Shown one piece after another: positions 53,023 through 64,000 of a stretch of 64,000 bases of DNA. The DNA is taken from assembly GCA_030533445.1 (NCBI GenBank), contig CM060064.1, forward strand, positions 44,756,787 to 44,820,786, in the 5' to 3' direction. The translations under genes were made by a program, and so were the position numbers. The notes beneath the pieces are model-generated. The model ran no database searches and was not told the origin of the DNA. It saw only the letters and a program-made list of their open reading frames with translations. Position 1 is the stretch's first letter, and each line of letters starts with the position of its first letter. This stretch comes from Cyprinodon diabolis. Its lineage: Eukaryota > Chordata > Actinopteri > Cyprinodontiformes > Cyprinodontidae.

Positions 53023-54038
53023 AGTTTGGTCGGAGGGGGGAGAGGATACTTCCTTTTTAAATGAAAGGGGGCCCATCAAGAAAAGTGAACCAATATGTGA
53101 TACGTAGAACACTAACTATGAGAAAATTACTGGCTTACTTACAGTATGTGAGAAATCACAAGTTACTACGGATATCCTGATCGAATAAAAACATGTATTT
53201 AATACATACATACAAATAGACATAAGATTTTACTGTATTTGTTTAAACGTATTCCTCAACAAACCTTCTGGTTTCAAAATATATTAAAAAATATAAACAT
53301 CCTCCAAACTGAACACTCAATAAACCATAAATCTACCTTCCTAAACCCTTTCACATTGATAGTTGAACCCTGCATGCCTTCACTGACCATCTGTCAAGCC
53401 CAACATTAACCTGCTCTGGAGACCCACCACTGTTCATCTCTTTTATGCTCTCTGTATGATCAGAGCCTGTTTCCTCCCGTGGGACAGATAGTTGCCCCGC
53501 CCTCATCCCTCTTAGTCACTCTACACATGAGTAGGGGTCATAGTGTCCTGACCACAATTACTGGCCATAAGCCGAATCACTGTTTTTGCTGCTGTCATCA
53601 AAATTATCTGCTGTCTTAATTACTTTTTCTTTTATGCCTCCTTTTTCTCTCGGTCTTAGCTCAGCAGATATGGTGGAGGGACAAGGCCCCCATTCACAGG
53701 GAAAGTGTCTGAGAGATCAAGTGCAGCAATTTGAAGCTGAAGAACAGCATCGGAAGCAACACATCATGCAAAAACTGCACATGCAAACAAAAAGCAAAAA
53801 AAATCAGGACACATTATCTTAAGCATGCAGTTCAACCTATGATTTTTCTGCATAATTTTTGCCATTCAGCAGATTTATAAATATATGTTTTACAAATTTA
53901 TATTTATGAATTAATGTTTTACAAAGCCAAATATATGTGTGAACTGATGATTTGCTGTCAGGGCCTCAGAAACAATGACAATATTTTAAAACTTTGTTAA
54001 AAAATTAATGAGGTTGAAAAAAAGGTACTGCAAAAAAA
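53023..54038. other. intergenic, no gene recognised
   Basis: Single-copy looking sequence. A 78-codon + frame (53586-53822) has a hydrophilic tail (DQVQQFEAEEQHRKQH) but no known domain, and I do not call it a gene. Confidence 0.35.
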
Positions 54039-54318
54039 CACTGCAAAAGCGATCTAGAAATAAGGTAAAATGTCTAAATTTAAGCATATTTACCCTTTAT
54101 TTCAGTATGAAAAGATGATTTGCCAATGGAATGAGTATTTTTACTCTTTAAATAAAATAGTTAGATAATATGCACTTTAAATAAGACAATGCTATAGTTT
54201 TTTCTTATTTTAAATGTAAATATATTGGTTTATTGGCAAAGTGTCTCTCTTACCTCGTCAATTCAAGCACTTATTTGAAGAAAAAGTTACTTATTTAGAT
54301 GTTCATTTTTTTGCAGTG
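54039..54318. mobile_element. family P palindromic MITE
   Basis: CACTGCAAAAGCGATCTAG to TTTTTTGCAGTG, flanked by AA on both sides. Confidence 0.8.
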
Positions 54319-54559
54319 AAAATGTTTAAACTAAATGTAACTCTTTTTTTGTAAACCTTCCTTGTAATATTATAATAAAAATATGATTCACATTATTCCA
54401 TTCCTGATTCTGATAACTGAAAATGCCATCAGGAAAATTACAGAGTTCACAGAGATTTTTATTTTTCTATTTTCTATTTATAAGAATGATTAATGAAAAT
54501 GTTTGTGCAGTATAAGCTGTTTTTCACACGTAGATTTGGCTGCAGTGAACCCGAAAAAT

Positions 54560-54905
54560 GTGGTCCAGTTTGACTCAGAACTGCACGGTGTATCAGTGGG
54601 TAGCACGGCTCCCTGGCAGCATAAAGGTTCTGGGTTTGATCTCCAGCCCGGGGTCCTTCTGCATGGAGTCTGCATGTTCTCCCTGTGCATGCGTGGGTTC
54701 TCTCCGGGTACTCCCACTTCCTCCCACAGTCCAAAAACATGACTTTTAGGTTAATTGGCTTCTCTAAATTCTCCTTAGGTGCGAGCGTGTGTGTGCATAG
54801 TTGTGTGTCTCTGTGTTGCCCTGTGACACACTGGCGACTTGTCCAGGCTGACTCCGCCTCTCACCCATCGAATGCTGGAGATAGGCAGATTAAGTGGGAG
54901 AAAAG
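54560..54905 (+). mobile_element. SINE with L2-like tail
   Basis: Pol III-like head (ATCAGTGGGTAGCACGG, GGTTCTGGGTTTGAT) followed by the common fish tail GTGCATGCGTGGGTTCTC, TCCTCCCACAGTCCAAAAAC and CTGGAGATAGGCAG. Several accidental ORFs overlap it. Confidence 0.6.
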
Positions 54906-55024
54906 CCATATACCACACATACATAAGTTTATTATATACAGATGAGATGCTTCACACTCTCAGGATTTCAATTGGTGCAACAATCCCCTCTGCCAGTAGA
55001 TTCCACCGAGGGGAATTGAATTAA

Positions 55025-55341
55025 CCCTTTAAAGCCCGATCCAAGAATAAAACAAAACAGAAAATTACTTTTTTTTTTGGTTTGAAGTCCTTATTTGCCC
55101 TTTTAACAAAATATGTAAAAAGAAAAAACAGAAATACATTTTTGATAATAATAATTTAATACTATGCGATAAGTCAAGATTATTTTTTGTGTAGTCTTCT
55201 ACTGGCTGTTATCAGGTATATCTGATTGTGAACAATAGGATTTTGAGCAAAGTTTTTACCATTAAATTATGCAAAAGGTGTCAGACGCAAAACATTTCTG
55301 AAACCGTTTGTATCAAATATGATACATTTGGCATTACAGGG
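55025..55341. mobile_element. piggyBac-like MITE (TTAA target)
   Basis: Flanked by TTAA on both sides (55021-55024, 55342-55345) with ends CCCTTTAAAGCC and GGCATTACAGGG. The TTAA site and CCC/GGG ends fit piggyBac. A similar end (AACCCTTTAAGCC) appears at about 55498. Confidence 0.6.
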
Positions 55342-55937
55342 TTAAGCTTCGGAGAGCAAACCACTTTATGAGACAGTGGTTAAAAATAATTCAATGCATC
55401 AAAAAGCCTAATTTTGCCATCATTAGTTTTTAGAGAATCTAACAACAACCATCTAGCGTTTAGCTCTTTTGTCTTACTGAAACAAACCTAGCTTATAACC
55501 CTTTAAGCCTGAGCGCATTCTTTCAAAGGGGGGTGGATCTCTTTTGCGACACTAATACGCTTGTAGCTGACTAACTCTGAAATTAACACACACTTATTAT
55601 ATGTCTAGATTTTTATCTCAGACTCCTGTACAAGATTATCGATTGTCGATGCATTCTAATATCCACCGAACACAGAGCCAACCACAGTCCTCAGATGGCC
55701 AAAACGCAGTTTATGACTCAATTTGCGTTTCCGTGGGCCTCTTAGCAGCACCGAACGAAGAACTGCTAATTAAAGACAACGAGACACTGAAACGACTGAA
55801 GTGAAACTCATTAGCCAAACTCTGATCATTTGCAGCTGACCACTCGAAAAAGTCCTCCATAAACCAAGCAACACCAGGCAAAGCACATACACACATGTCT
55901 TGGAATATAACCAACTTTTTACCTAAATGTTCAACAT

Positions 55938-56340
55938 ATTCTCATTATCAGTTCCTATGAAATCGTACGAAAAGTTATGCACAGTATTTCGTAGGTTTTT
56001 GACGTTTTTCCTCGAAAATATAGATCAGTGCGCATGCGCAGGCAGACAGACGAAAAAAGCAGATCAGCGGACGGACGTAAAACTGGGAAAAACAGTGCAA
56101 TAATTACTTCTTCATGTCTCTAAGTACGTTGCTTGCTGTTTTGTATCTTAGGGTTAGGGTTAATTGTATGTTAAATTGTATGTTATTGAATGGTGCGTAA
56201 GATGCACATGCGCAAGGATATCTTGTCTCGAGGCAAGACGTAAAAATACAACGAAATACGACGAAAAAAACGTCAAAAACATACGAAATTACGGTGCATA
56301 ACTTTTCGTACGATTTCATACGAACTCATAATGAGAATAC
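55938..56340. mobile_element. foldback MITE with ~75-bp terminal inverted repeats
   Basis: The left arm (GAAATCGTACGAAAAGTTAT, TTTTTGACGTTTTTCC) is repeated inverted at the right (ATAACTTTTCGTACGATTTC) over about 75 bp. Both ends sit at TA (TATTCTCATTAT / ATAATGAGAATA), as for TA-inserting elements. Confidence 0.8.
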
Positions 56341-56359
56341 ACTGAAATGTTTCTTCCTC

Positions 56360-56652
56360 CACTGGAAAAAATCAAAATCTAGATTAGACATTTTGTCTTA
56401 AAATAAGTGCATTTGTTCTTGGATTGAGGAGGTAAAAGTGACATTTTGCCAATGGACCAAGACAATTTACATTTAAAATAAGAAAATGCAATTGCATTGT
56501 CTCATTTAAAGCGCATTTTATCTAATTATCTTTTTTTAAGAGTAAAAATACTCATTCCTTTGGCAAACCACCTCATTAACCTACTCAAATTAAGGGTAAA
56601 TATACTGAATTTAAGAAATTTTTTACTTATTTCTAGATAATTTTCCCAGTAT
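56360..56652. mobile_element. family P palindromic MITE
   Basis: CACTGGAAAAAATCAAAATC to AATTTTCCCAGT, with both CCATTGGCAAA-like modules. Confidence 0.75.
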
Positions 56653-56966
56653 ATATTTCAAACTGTACCTGTGTAAAAAAAAAAATCGCAAAGACCTCTG
56701 CTACTCTTGCAGCTGGTTCGCTGGAGCTTCTGTCTATCTCAAAATGGTCCATATCGTTGGATTCTGTTGAATGTTACCAGTCGCTTACATCCATCCTGCA
56801 TCCTCAAACATTTTTTTTCTGCTTAGCTTTGTGTATATAGTGTGTAATTACAGTGTGTAAATAAAGAGCGTCGAAAACAACAAGTGATTTTTGCGAGGAA
56901 ACTGTATTTTTATACCAAAATATATAACATATAGCATTCCAAATTCTAGTTTTCAAAAATAAATTT

Positions 56967-58172
56967 CTAGAAGAAAGAACTCGTGATGACAGGCTTTATC
57001 TGAGAGACATGGAATGTAGGGTGGATGCGCAGAGAAGGTGGCAGGTGCAGGCGAACAGCAGACTCGAGTTGCTGGTTCATCCTCTCCGTCTGCCCATTTG
57101 ACTGTGGATGATAACCAGAGGTGAGAGATGATTTGCAATTTAATGCTGAGCAGAAGGCTTTCCAGACCTGTGAGATGAACTGGGGACCACGATCTGAGAG
57201 GATGTCTTGAGGAATACCATGGAGGCGGAAAACATGCTTTACGAGGAGTTGAGCCATCTGGAATGCAGTGGGGAGCTTTCTGAGGGGAATAAGATGACAG
57301 GCCTTGGAAAATCGATCGACGATGGTTAAGATTGTAGTCATACCTCTAGAAATCGGGAGACCGGTGACAAAATCAACAGCGATATGAGACCAGGGACGGG
57401 TTGGAACAGGTAGAGGATGCAGCAGGCCAGAAGGTGGTTGGTGAGAGGTCTTGTTTCGGGCGCAGATGGGACAAGCCAGAACGTACTCTTTAACGTCTTT
57501 ATGCAGAGACAGCCACCAAAATCGTCTGTTTATGAGGGCGATGGTTCTGCTCACACCAGGATGGGCCGAGAATTTCGCTGCGTGCATCCACTGGATGAGG
57601 CGGGATCTGACGGAAGACGGGACATACATTTTATTAGGAGGACCATTACCTGGGTCAGGTTCAGAGGCCAGGGCAGAGTTGATCAGATCAGTGATCTCCC
57701 AGGAAACGGCTCCAACTGTACATGAGGCTGGGAGAACAGGTTCGGGTGTCTCAGGTTGATCGGAGGAATACAGACGAGAGAGAGAGTCGGGCTTGACGTT
57801 CTTGGAACCAGGTCTGTAGGAAATGATGAGATTGAAACGTGAGAAGAACAAGGACCACCTTGAATGCCGTGGGTTGAATCTCTTTGCCGATTGGATATAA
57901 GCCAGGTTCTTGTGGTCAGTCCAAACCAGTACTGGATGCTCAGCCCCCTCGAGCCAGTGTCTCCATTCCTCCAGGGCGAGCTTAATGGCCAGAAGTTCTC
58001 GGGCTCCAACATCATAATTTTGCTCGGCTGGAGAGAGTCTGCGTGAAAAGAATGCACATGGGTGAGTTTTCTGGTCAGAATCTGACTGCTGAGATAACAC
58101 AGCTCCTACGCCGTAATCAGATGCATCAACCTCCAGGATGAACTGTTTCGTAGGATCAGGCTGGACCAGATG
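56967..58172 (-). pseudogene. gypsy pol part 3: RNase H and integrase, internally deleted
   Basis: RNase H ([41 protein letters not shown]), then integrase with an HHCC zinc finger ([16 protein letters not shown]) and the D,D,E core ([31 protein letters not shown]). After QLE the frame jumps near 57050-57067 to [15 protein letters not shown], the family's end, so roughly 150-200 residues are missing. Confidence 0.92.
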
Positions 58173-58593
58173 GGGGCACTGGAAAAGAGTCTTTTTAACT
58201 TATTAAAGGCCACTTCGGCTTCTGGGGTCCATTGAAAAGTCTTCTTGACAGAAGTAAGAGCTGTGAGGGGTAGAGCTGTCTGGCTATAGTTCCTTATGAA
58301 CCTCCTGTAAAAGTTTGCAAACCCAAGAAATCTCTGAAGCTGCTTGCGGTTTTCAGGTGTAAGCCACTCCAGAACTGCCTTTATCTTGTCTTCTGATGGC
58401 TTCACCTGCCCGCGCTCGAGCACAAACCCTAGAAAAGTGACAGATTGTTGATGAAATTCACATTTTTCAGCTTTCACAAAAAGTTTATTTTCTAGTAGCC
58501 TCTGAAGGACTAAACGAACATGTTTCCTGTGGTCTGAGAGGTTCTTGGAGTAGATCAAAATATCATCGATGTAGACAAAAACAAAAACATTCA
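58106..58593 (-). pseudogene. gypsy pol part 2: C-terminal reverse transcriptase
   Basis: Continues RT in the next frame with [15 protein letters not shown] (catalytic DD), [20 protein letters not shown] and [15 protein letters not shown], then the start of RNase H. A second one-base shift in a run of five G (58172-58176) moves the true frame into the next piece. Confidence 0.9.
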
Positions 58594-59630
58594 AAAAAAT
58601 CTCTGAGGACGTCATTGACAAGAGCTTGGAAACAGGCAGGAGCGTTCGTGAGGCCAAAAGGCATGACCAGGTACTCAAATTGCCCTAAGGGGGTCTTAAA
58701 AGCTGTTTTCCATTCATCCCCTTCTCTTATTCTAAGGAGGTGGTAGGCGTTTCTTAGAACGAGCTTGGTAAACACTGTAGCACCTTGTAGAGGTTCAAAA
58801 GCTGATGCCAGTAATGGTAGGGGATATTTATTTTTGACGGTAATCTGATTCAAACCCCTGTAGTCAATACAGGGGCGCAGGGAACCATCCTTTTTACCCA
58901 CAAAGAAAAAACCAGCACCGAGAGGAGATGAAGATGGGCGAATTATTCCAGCAGCTAGAGATTCATTGATGTATTTTTCCATGGTTTCACGCTCTGGTTT
59001 AGAAATGTTATACAATCTACTGCTGGGAAGAGGGGCTCCTGGTAGTAAATCTATGGCGCAGTCATATGGTCTGTGAGGTGGAAGAGACGTTGCACTGACC
59101 TTGCTGAAGACTGGTGCCAGATCATGATACTCGGGAGGAACAGAAGTAAGGTCAGGAGAGTCCATCTCCCCCCCACCTCTAGGGGACTGAATAGTAGGAG
59201 CCGCAGAACGAAGACAGGATTTGTGACAGGAGGTGGACCAGGATTCAATGTGGCGTTCAGCCCAGTTGATATGGGGGTTATGACGTTCCAACCATTCGAA
59301 TCCAAGCACCAGGGGAGAGCAAGCTGAAGGAAAAACAAAAAACGTTATCATCTCCCGGTGGTTTCCAGACATAAGCAGTTCTAAGGGTTGTGTCTGATGA
59401 GTGACTTGATGAAGCTTCTTTCCATCGATAGCAGATACTCTGAGAGGCTTAGTTAAAGGAACAGTCTCAATTTTTAACTGCTGGACCAGGTCTGAATCAA
59501 TCAGGTTTCTTTCACAGCCAGAGTCGATGAATGCGGATAAGGTGAGATTCTGGTTAGAAAAGAACAGAGTTGCAGGCAACAACAAATGAGGAGTTATCTC
59601 ATATTTTAGGTGGCCCGTCAGACTCCTCAC
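58594..59630 (-). pseudogene. gypsy pol part 1: protease and N-terminal reverse transcriptase
   Basis: Protease with [12 protein letters not shown] (active-site DSG), then RT with [16 protein letters not shown], and [18 protein letters not shown]. The first catalytic aspartate of RT is replaced: [11 protein letters not shown] has Val (codon 58758-58760) where Asp is expected. The frame is broken by a one-base shift in a run of seven A at 58593-58599. Confidence 0.9.
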
Positions 59631-60447
59631 ATCCTCTGACGGGCCCTGGCTTTTGATTTAGCCGGGCATGAAGCGATGAAATGGCCAGTCTTACCACAAT
59701 ACAGACACAGTTTAGCCTTAAATCTCCGTTGCCTCTCTTCAGGGGATAGCCTAGTGTGTCCCACTTGCATTGGTTCGACCTCCGTTCCTTCTGAAGAAGA
59801 AAAATGAGAGATTTGGACAGGCGCTGGAAGAGTCTGATTCTTAGACCTTGGCTTGGCACTGGGTTCTGAGGAACCAGAAAAAACAGAAGCATTATTAAAT
59901 GCAGGAGATGAAACGGAAAAATTCAGGTTTCTGTGCCTTGAGTGATTTCTAGTCCGAAGTCTATTATCCAACCTGATGGTCAAACGGATTAAATCCTCCA
60001 AACTAGCAGGTTCGTCTAATGTGGCGAGTTCATCTTTAATGTTGTCATTCAAAGCCTTAAAGTAAGCACTCTTAAGTGCACACTCGTTCCATCCTGAAGC
60101 TGCGGCTTTAACCCAGAAGTCAATGGAGAACTCAGCTACTGTGGAATTTCCCTGTTTTAAATTTAGCAGGGCTCGGGAATCAATAGTTTTATCTGAGTCA
60201 TGGTTGAAAACTTGAGAAAACTCAGATATGAATTCAGAAAAAGTACATGAAAAACTGGACTCAGAAGAGAACCTTGCCTCCGCCCATTCAAGGGCTCGTC
60301 CAGTAAGCTGAGAGAGAATGAAGGAAATCTTTTTCCTATCATTTGGAAAATTGCCAGGGAAGTGCTCAAAAAGCAAACGACACTGAAAAAAAAATCCTTT
60401 ACACTCCTTTTGATTACCTGAAAATCTTTCAGGAGGACTCGGATGGT
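59627..60447 (-). pseudogene. gypsy gag: capsid and zinc knuckle
   Basis: Open frame reading PPERFSGN, GFFFQCRLLFEHFPGNFPND and LTGRALEWAEARF, the usual gypsy capsid core, then a CCHC zinc knuckle CLYCGKTGHFIASC near the C terminus. The N-terminal part (about 60450-60660) is in another frame with stops. The frame ends at a TGA overlapping the pol frame, which sits at -1. Confidence 0.9.
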
Positions 60448-60665
60448 GACCTTAGTGGCGGAAGTGGTTCCGGAACAGGACGGACTGCAGGCGTAGCATT
60501 AGCATTTCCGATGTAGCCAGCATAGTTCTGCAAGACTTAGTTCTGATATTCAAGTTTATTGTGTAACTCACGGAGGGTGTGCGCTTGTCCAAGGATTTGG
60601 GCATCCTGCTCCTCAAGCCTCCTCCGGAGGTGATCTGCTGGGCTTTGTGTTTGGCCGCAGTGTTC

Positions 60666-61382
60666 TGTCATGGTTGGTTTAGGAATTAAACCCACATGCA
60701 GAACACCACTTGGAGACTGATAAAAAGTTCAACGGAGTTTATTAAAGATTGCACAAAGATAACATGAACTGGATTCAGGTAAGCTGGTCCGGGCGGGATT
60801 CTCAGGCGTCTGCAGAGACGGATATTTTGATTAGCCAGGTTAACAGATGAATCGTTGCTTTCAGATGTTTCTGAGAATACCTTGAAGAGGTCCAGGCTTT
60901 CCTTTCTGAGAAGGGTAACCGGTTGGGTCCAGAGACTGTTGGTTCAGCAGAGTGCTCAGCAGCAGCAGCGTCTAGCTTCTGACTTTCCAGTGACAGACCT
61001 TGGTTGGGGTGATTAGCTCTTTCCCTAAGAGCAGCAGGTGGATTCCAGAGTGAGATCTTCAGGTTTGGCTCTCTAGGGCAGGCAGGCAGGTAACAGGCTA
61101 AGCTCATCCAGAGCTTCAGACAAGAGACAAGTTTCCTGTGAGCGAGAAGACAGAGACTGGTTAGAATTGGGTTTCTCCTTAGAGACAAAGATTCTAGTAG
61201 ATACAGAGGCTCAGGTTCGCTAACCAAACTTGGTCAACACTGCGGCGTTGAAGGAAGGTCTGGCTGCTGATTATAAAGGCAGGTCTCCTGATGGGCTGAT
61301 GAACGTCAGCTGTGCCGGAGGGCTCCAGCCCAGGAGATCCACAGCGCACTGGAGAAGGGTGGTGAATCTCCAGATCCCAACA
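60666..61382 (-). repeat. 5' LTR of the gypsy element
   Basis: 717 bp; on the minus strand it starts TGTTGGGATCTGG and ends CCAACCATGACA, the same ends as the solo LTR at 11226-11955. It joins directly onto gag-leader sequence. The base pattern outside it (from 61383) is unrelated to LTR sequence. Confidence 0.9.
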
Positions 61383-61401
61383 ATATACGCAATGGTTGAA
61401 A

Positions 61402-61692
61402 TCAGAATAATTTCCTTTCCCATTGAGTTCTGTCCCATTGTTCACGGGGATGGACGTCTGTGTCTTCGGCAGGCGTAGAGCTAACAGAACTGGCAGCGTT
61501 GCGAGGCAAGGGCTCAAACATGTATGGCTGGAAGCCTTCTACACCAAACCAAGCTTCTGCTGCCCTGGCGTCCTCTTCCACAACATCTTCATCCCCGCTT
61601 TCCTCCTCTAAATAAAAAATGGATGACGGAGGAGACTCATCCACGACCTCCGACACTAAACTCTCCTCCTCTTGCATGTTTTCGCTGTCCAT
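61402..61692 (-). pseudogene. acidic ORF fragment with PYMFEP motif next to the gypsy LTR
   Basis: 96 codons, very acidic (EEESLVSEV, EEESGDEDVVEEDA) with GVEGFQPYMFEPLPRN. A PYMFEP-type motif occurs near the start of repetitive P2X7-tail-like ORFs in fish, from memory. The frame stops 20 bp from the gypsy LTR (61382). No splice site or continuation was found. Confidence 0.35.
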
Positions 61693-62139
61693 AGCGTTCC
61701 TTGACAGTGTCGTTTCTAAGTCACCAATTTAGTGCTACTTGGTCCCAATAGAATTTCCCATTTGGAACCCTACTAGCACTAAGTTGCTAACTGTACATAC
61801 CTGTAATGCCTTCAAACAGTAATTTATTGATAAGGTTTGGTTTGAATATTGTCCCTTCTAAAACAGGGCACTGTCTCTTCTTTATATGCAGTTGTCTCAG
61901 GATCAGGACTGTCCTGAAAACCTGCTTTGGTTAAAAGAGAACTGTTTTTATTCATCTATTTGTACTAATTTTATTCTGAATTTCAAACCTGCCATTTCTC
62001 TCTAAGTTCATGTAATAATTTTTTCTGTCACAATTACAAGATTATCTCTCTCTGACTGAAATTGCATGAATCAAGTCTACGAAGGATGAACGCATTAATT
62101 CTTCGTGATGAGATTTTAGTCCTTTAATCCTGGAGATGA

Positions 62140-62382
62140 GGAGATTTTCCTCTCCACCTTCCCTACATGCATGTTCAGTGTGAGGGATTGCTGCAAAGTC
62201 AACTACTTTCGCCACAACCTCATCCAGGATGATGGGATTCTATGAGTCAATAATTTGACGAAATTAGCTGTGTTTCTGAGGTAGAAAATTTCTAATCAGG
62301 CAGTTTGAATTGTCTCTGTAAAGTGCTTGAGATGACTTGTAATGTGAATTGGTGTTATGATAATAAAACCGAATTGAATAAC
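62140..62382 (+). mobile_element. degenerate Rex1/Babar-like LINE tail
   Basis: Diverged copy: TTCAGTGTGAGGGATTGC, GTAAAGTGCTTGAGATGAC and a final AATAAAACCGAATTGAAT. Confidence 0.55.
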
Positions 62383-62692
62383 TGTGACCCCTTTAGCAAG
62401 ATTCATGAGTTCGTCTTTGGGAAGCACTCCTTATTTCATCATATTTAAATTAATTGTCGGGGTATTAGAAAGCCTAAAATATCAGCGGAGTTCCAACAAA
62501 AAATTGTTAAAATAGAATACCAAACAACAATGAAGTTGAAAAAAACATTTCAGACAAGTTCTAAAAATTGGCAGCACCATAAATCATAAACCCATCATCT
62601 AGAAAATGTATTTGAAAATATTTATTTTTAGTCAGCTGTAATTACACTGAGTTTACTCTGCTCCAGGATTCGGTTCACCTCCAGCTTTCCAG

Positions 62693-63495
62693 TGTTAGGA
62701 CTCCAGTCTGTGTGGTCTGTGTTTTTGTGTGTTTGTCTTCCTTCCTCCACCAGGCGGCGCCTGGTTCTGATTCTCCTCCTCACACACCTGCTGATGGTTA
62801 CCTCGTTAACGGAGTGCTCTTAAGCTCCTGACTGCCACTACCTCGACGCCAGAGTGTTTGCCAGTTTTGGGTACTCTGGCCTAGCTGAGTTTTGCTGAGT
62901 CAAACTGAGTTAACGTTGTTATTTTGTTTTTGCCTCTCGGCAGGAAGTTATCCTGCAAACTGGATTTTTCGGACCTTCTCTCCCTGGAAGGATCAACTGA
63001 GCTTCAAACTGAGCTGGGGATACAGACCGGAGGTTTGGATCCACTTTTCCCCCGAGGAATGGTTTGAGCTTCACACTGAGCAAGGGATTCATCTGCACAA
63101 CAGTCCGTTCAAGTACCGCAGGAAATCTGAGTGGCAGTGAGTCTTCTCCGTTCATCTATAAGCAACCGCATTCTGGGTAACCCTGTCCGCCCTCCACCGT
63201 ATGAGACAAACACTGGAACACATTCCTCACCTACTGAATGCTGAGAGTCAACCTAATCTCTGGAAACGTGAGTCTGCCTACCTATTCTCCTCTTCAAGTT
63301 CGAGAATCAATTCTCCCACTGAACCTGAACTAACTGCAGTGTTTTCCCCTCACCTTTCAGTTACGGTTGAGCAGTGTTTAGAGCAACACTGAAATCTCCA
63401 CAAAGACTTCTAAATAAACCTCTTAAACTTTTCCTCTTGTCTCTATGGATTGGTTTATCTGCATGTGCGTCCGAGCTCTTGACAAAATCATGACA
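62693..63495 (+). mobile_element. solo LTR, family A, with 5-bp TSD
   Basis: 803 bp beginning TGTTAGGACTCC and ending AATCATGACA, flanked by the direct repeat TCCAG (62688-62692 and 63496-63500). It contains a 3' AATAAA. Length, TG...CA ends and 5-bp duplication fit a Ty3/gypsy solo LTR left by recombination between two LTRs. Confidence 0.9.
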
Positions 63496-64000
63496 TCCAG
63501 AAATGGATTCAAAAAGAGGAAATGAGAGGGGATTAAATTTAGTATCCATCTACATGAGTGACAGAATAAGTCTTGATGGAACAATGAAACAGATATCATT
63601 GGTATTCTTTAAAATATATAAAATCAAAGTAAAAATTAAATTAAAAAAAGCTTGGCTCGACATCAGCAGATTATTACAGTAAAGGTTTAGTTTATCTTGT
63701 CACTAGATGTCCAGAAATCTCATATAACCTCAATAAAAAAAAGAATAACCTTTTTTTGCCGATGTAGCACAGAAAGCTGTTTACATCTAATATTTTGTTT
63801 GTCTTCTCCTTTAAACCATAATCCATAACACAATCCATAGCATTAATTTAAAAACAATCGGATTTCCGTGGAGCTATGCAATCATTTTCATCCTGTCCTC
63901 ATTTAAAAACTTCAGACATTTGACAGATAACTGCGTCCTCATATCTCGATGAGGTTTTAATTGGATTACTGTTTTTTTATGTTCCACGGTGATTGATGGA

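Larger units (their letters stand above)
56955..61382 (-). mobile_element. degenerate Ty3/gypsy LTR retrotransposon, one LTR only
   Basis: Minus-strand element: 5' LTR (61382-60666), gag, protease, reverse transcriptase, RNase H and integrase in Ty3/gypsy order, ending in a deleted integrase at about 56955. No 3' LTR follows. Frame breaks, a catalytic-site change and the deletion show it is dead. The solo LTR at 11226-11955 belongs to the same family. Confidence 0.93.

Noticed and set aside
53586..53822. 78-codon + ORF with charged C-terminus as a host gene or exon
   Set aside because: No known domain, no splice or conservation evidence from sequence alone.
56147..56162. TTAGGGTTAGGG, possible interstitial telomere repeat
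   Set aside because: Only about two units, inside a foldback MITE; too short to be meaningful.
57417..57759. + strand ORFs of 102 codons
   Set aside because: Antisense shadows of the gypsy integrase frame.

Overview
This window is vertebrate nuclear DNA, almost certainly from a ray-finned (teleost) fish. The evidence is a spliced receptor gene with fish-like divergence from the mammalian protein, an AT-rich background, and a dense mix of teleost-type repeats: Rex1/Babar-like LINE tails, tRNA-derived SINEs, hAT, piggyBac and Harbinger-like non-autonomous elements, and Ty3/gypsy LTRs. There are no prokaryotic features.

One host gene can be supported. It is ntrk1 (TrkA, the NGF receptor tyrosine kinase), on the minus strand from a start codon at 50911 down to a kinase exon at 244-416; the rest of the kinase domain lies beyond position 1. 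I reconstructed 14 coding exons by hand from splice sites, phases and protein similarity. They are continuous in frame: 1823 nt, 607 codons plus 2 nt. They encode a signal peptide, a leucine-rich repeat region with N- and C-caps, two Ig domains, a transmembrane helix, a juxtamembrane NPQY motif, and the start of the kinase (glycine loop, VAIK lysine, helix C, hinge). An 18-nt microexon at 15017-15034 sits exactly where mammalian NTRK1 has its alternatively spliced 18-nt exon. With it included, the NPQY tyrosine is residue 496 and the membrane-proximal Ig cysteines are 301 and 346.

The introns (87 bp to 11.9 kb) are packed with mobile elements. Four LTR copies (three complete solo LTRs and one truncated) and most LINE tails in the gene lie antisense to it. 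Four hAT-type elements have 8-bp target duplications (two perfect, two nearly so). Two copies of a TIR element carry the N-terminal coding part of a RecQ-like helicase; one has a 9-bp duplication and the other lies inside a hAT element. At least a dozen copies of a palindromic CACTG-ended MITE are present, several nested in each other; the densest cluster runs from 48.7 to 50.5 kb, next to exon 1. A 0.7-kb AT/CA microsatellite block lies upstream of exon 7.

Upstream of ntrk1 (51-64 kb) I see no host gene. This part holds a LINE 3' end, foldback and piggyBac MITEs, a SINE, a decayed minus-strand Ty3/gypsy retrotransposon (56.95-61.38 kb) with one remaining LTR, a TE-like ORF fragment next to it, and another solo LTR at 62.69-63.50 kb.
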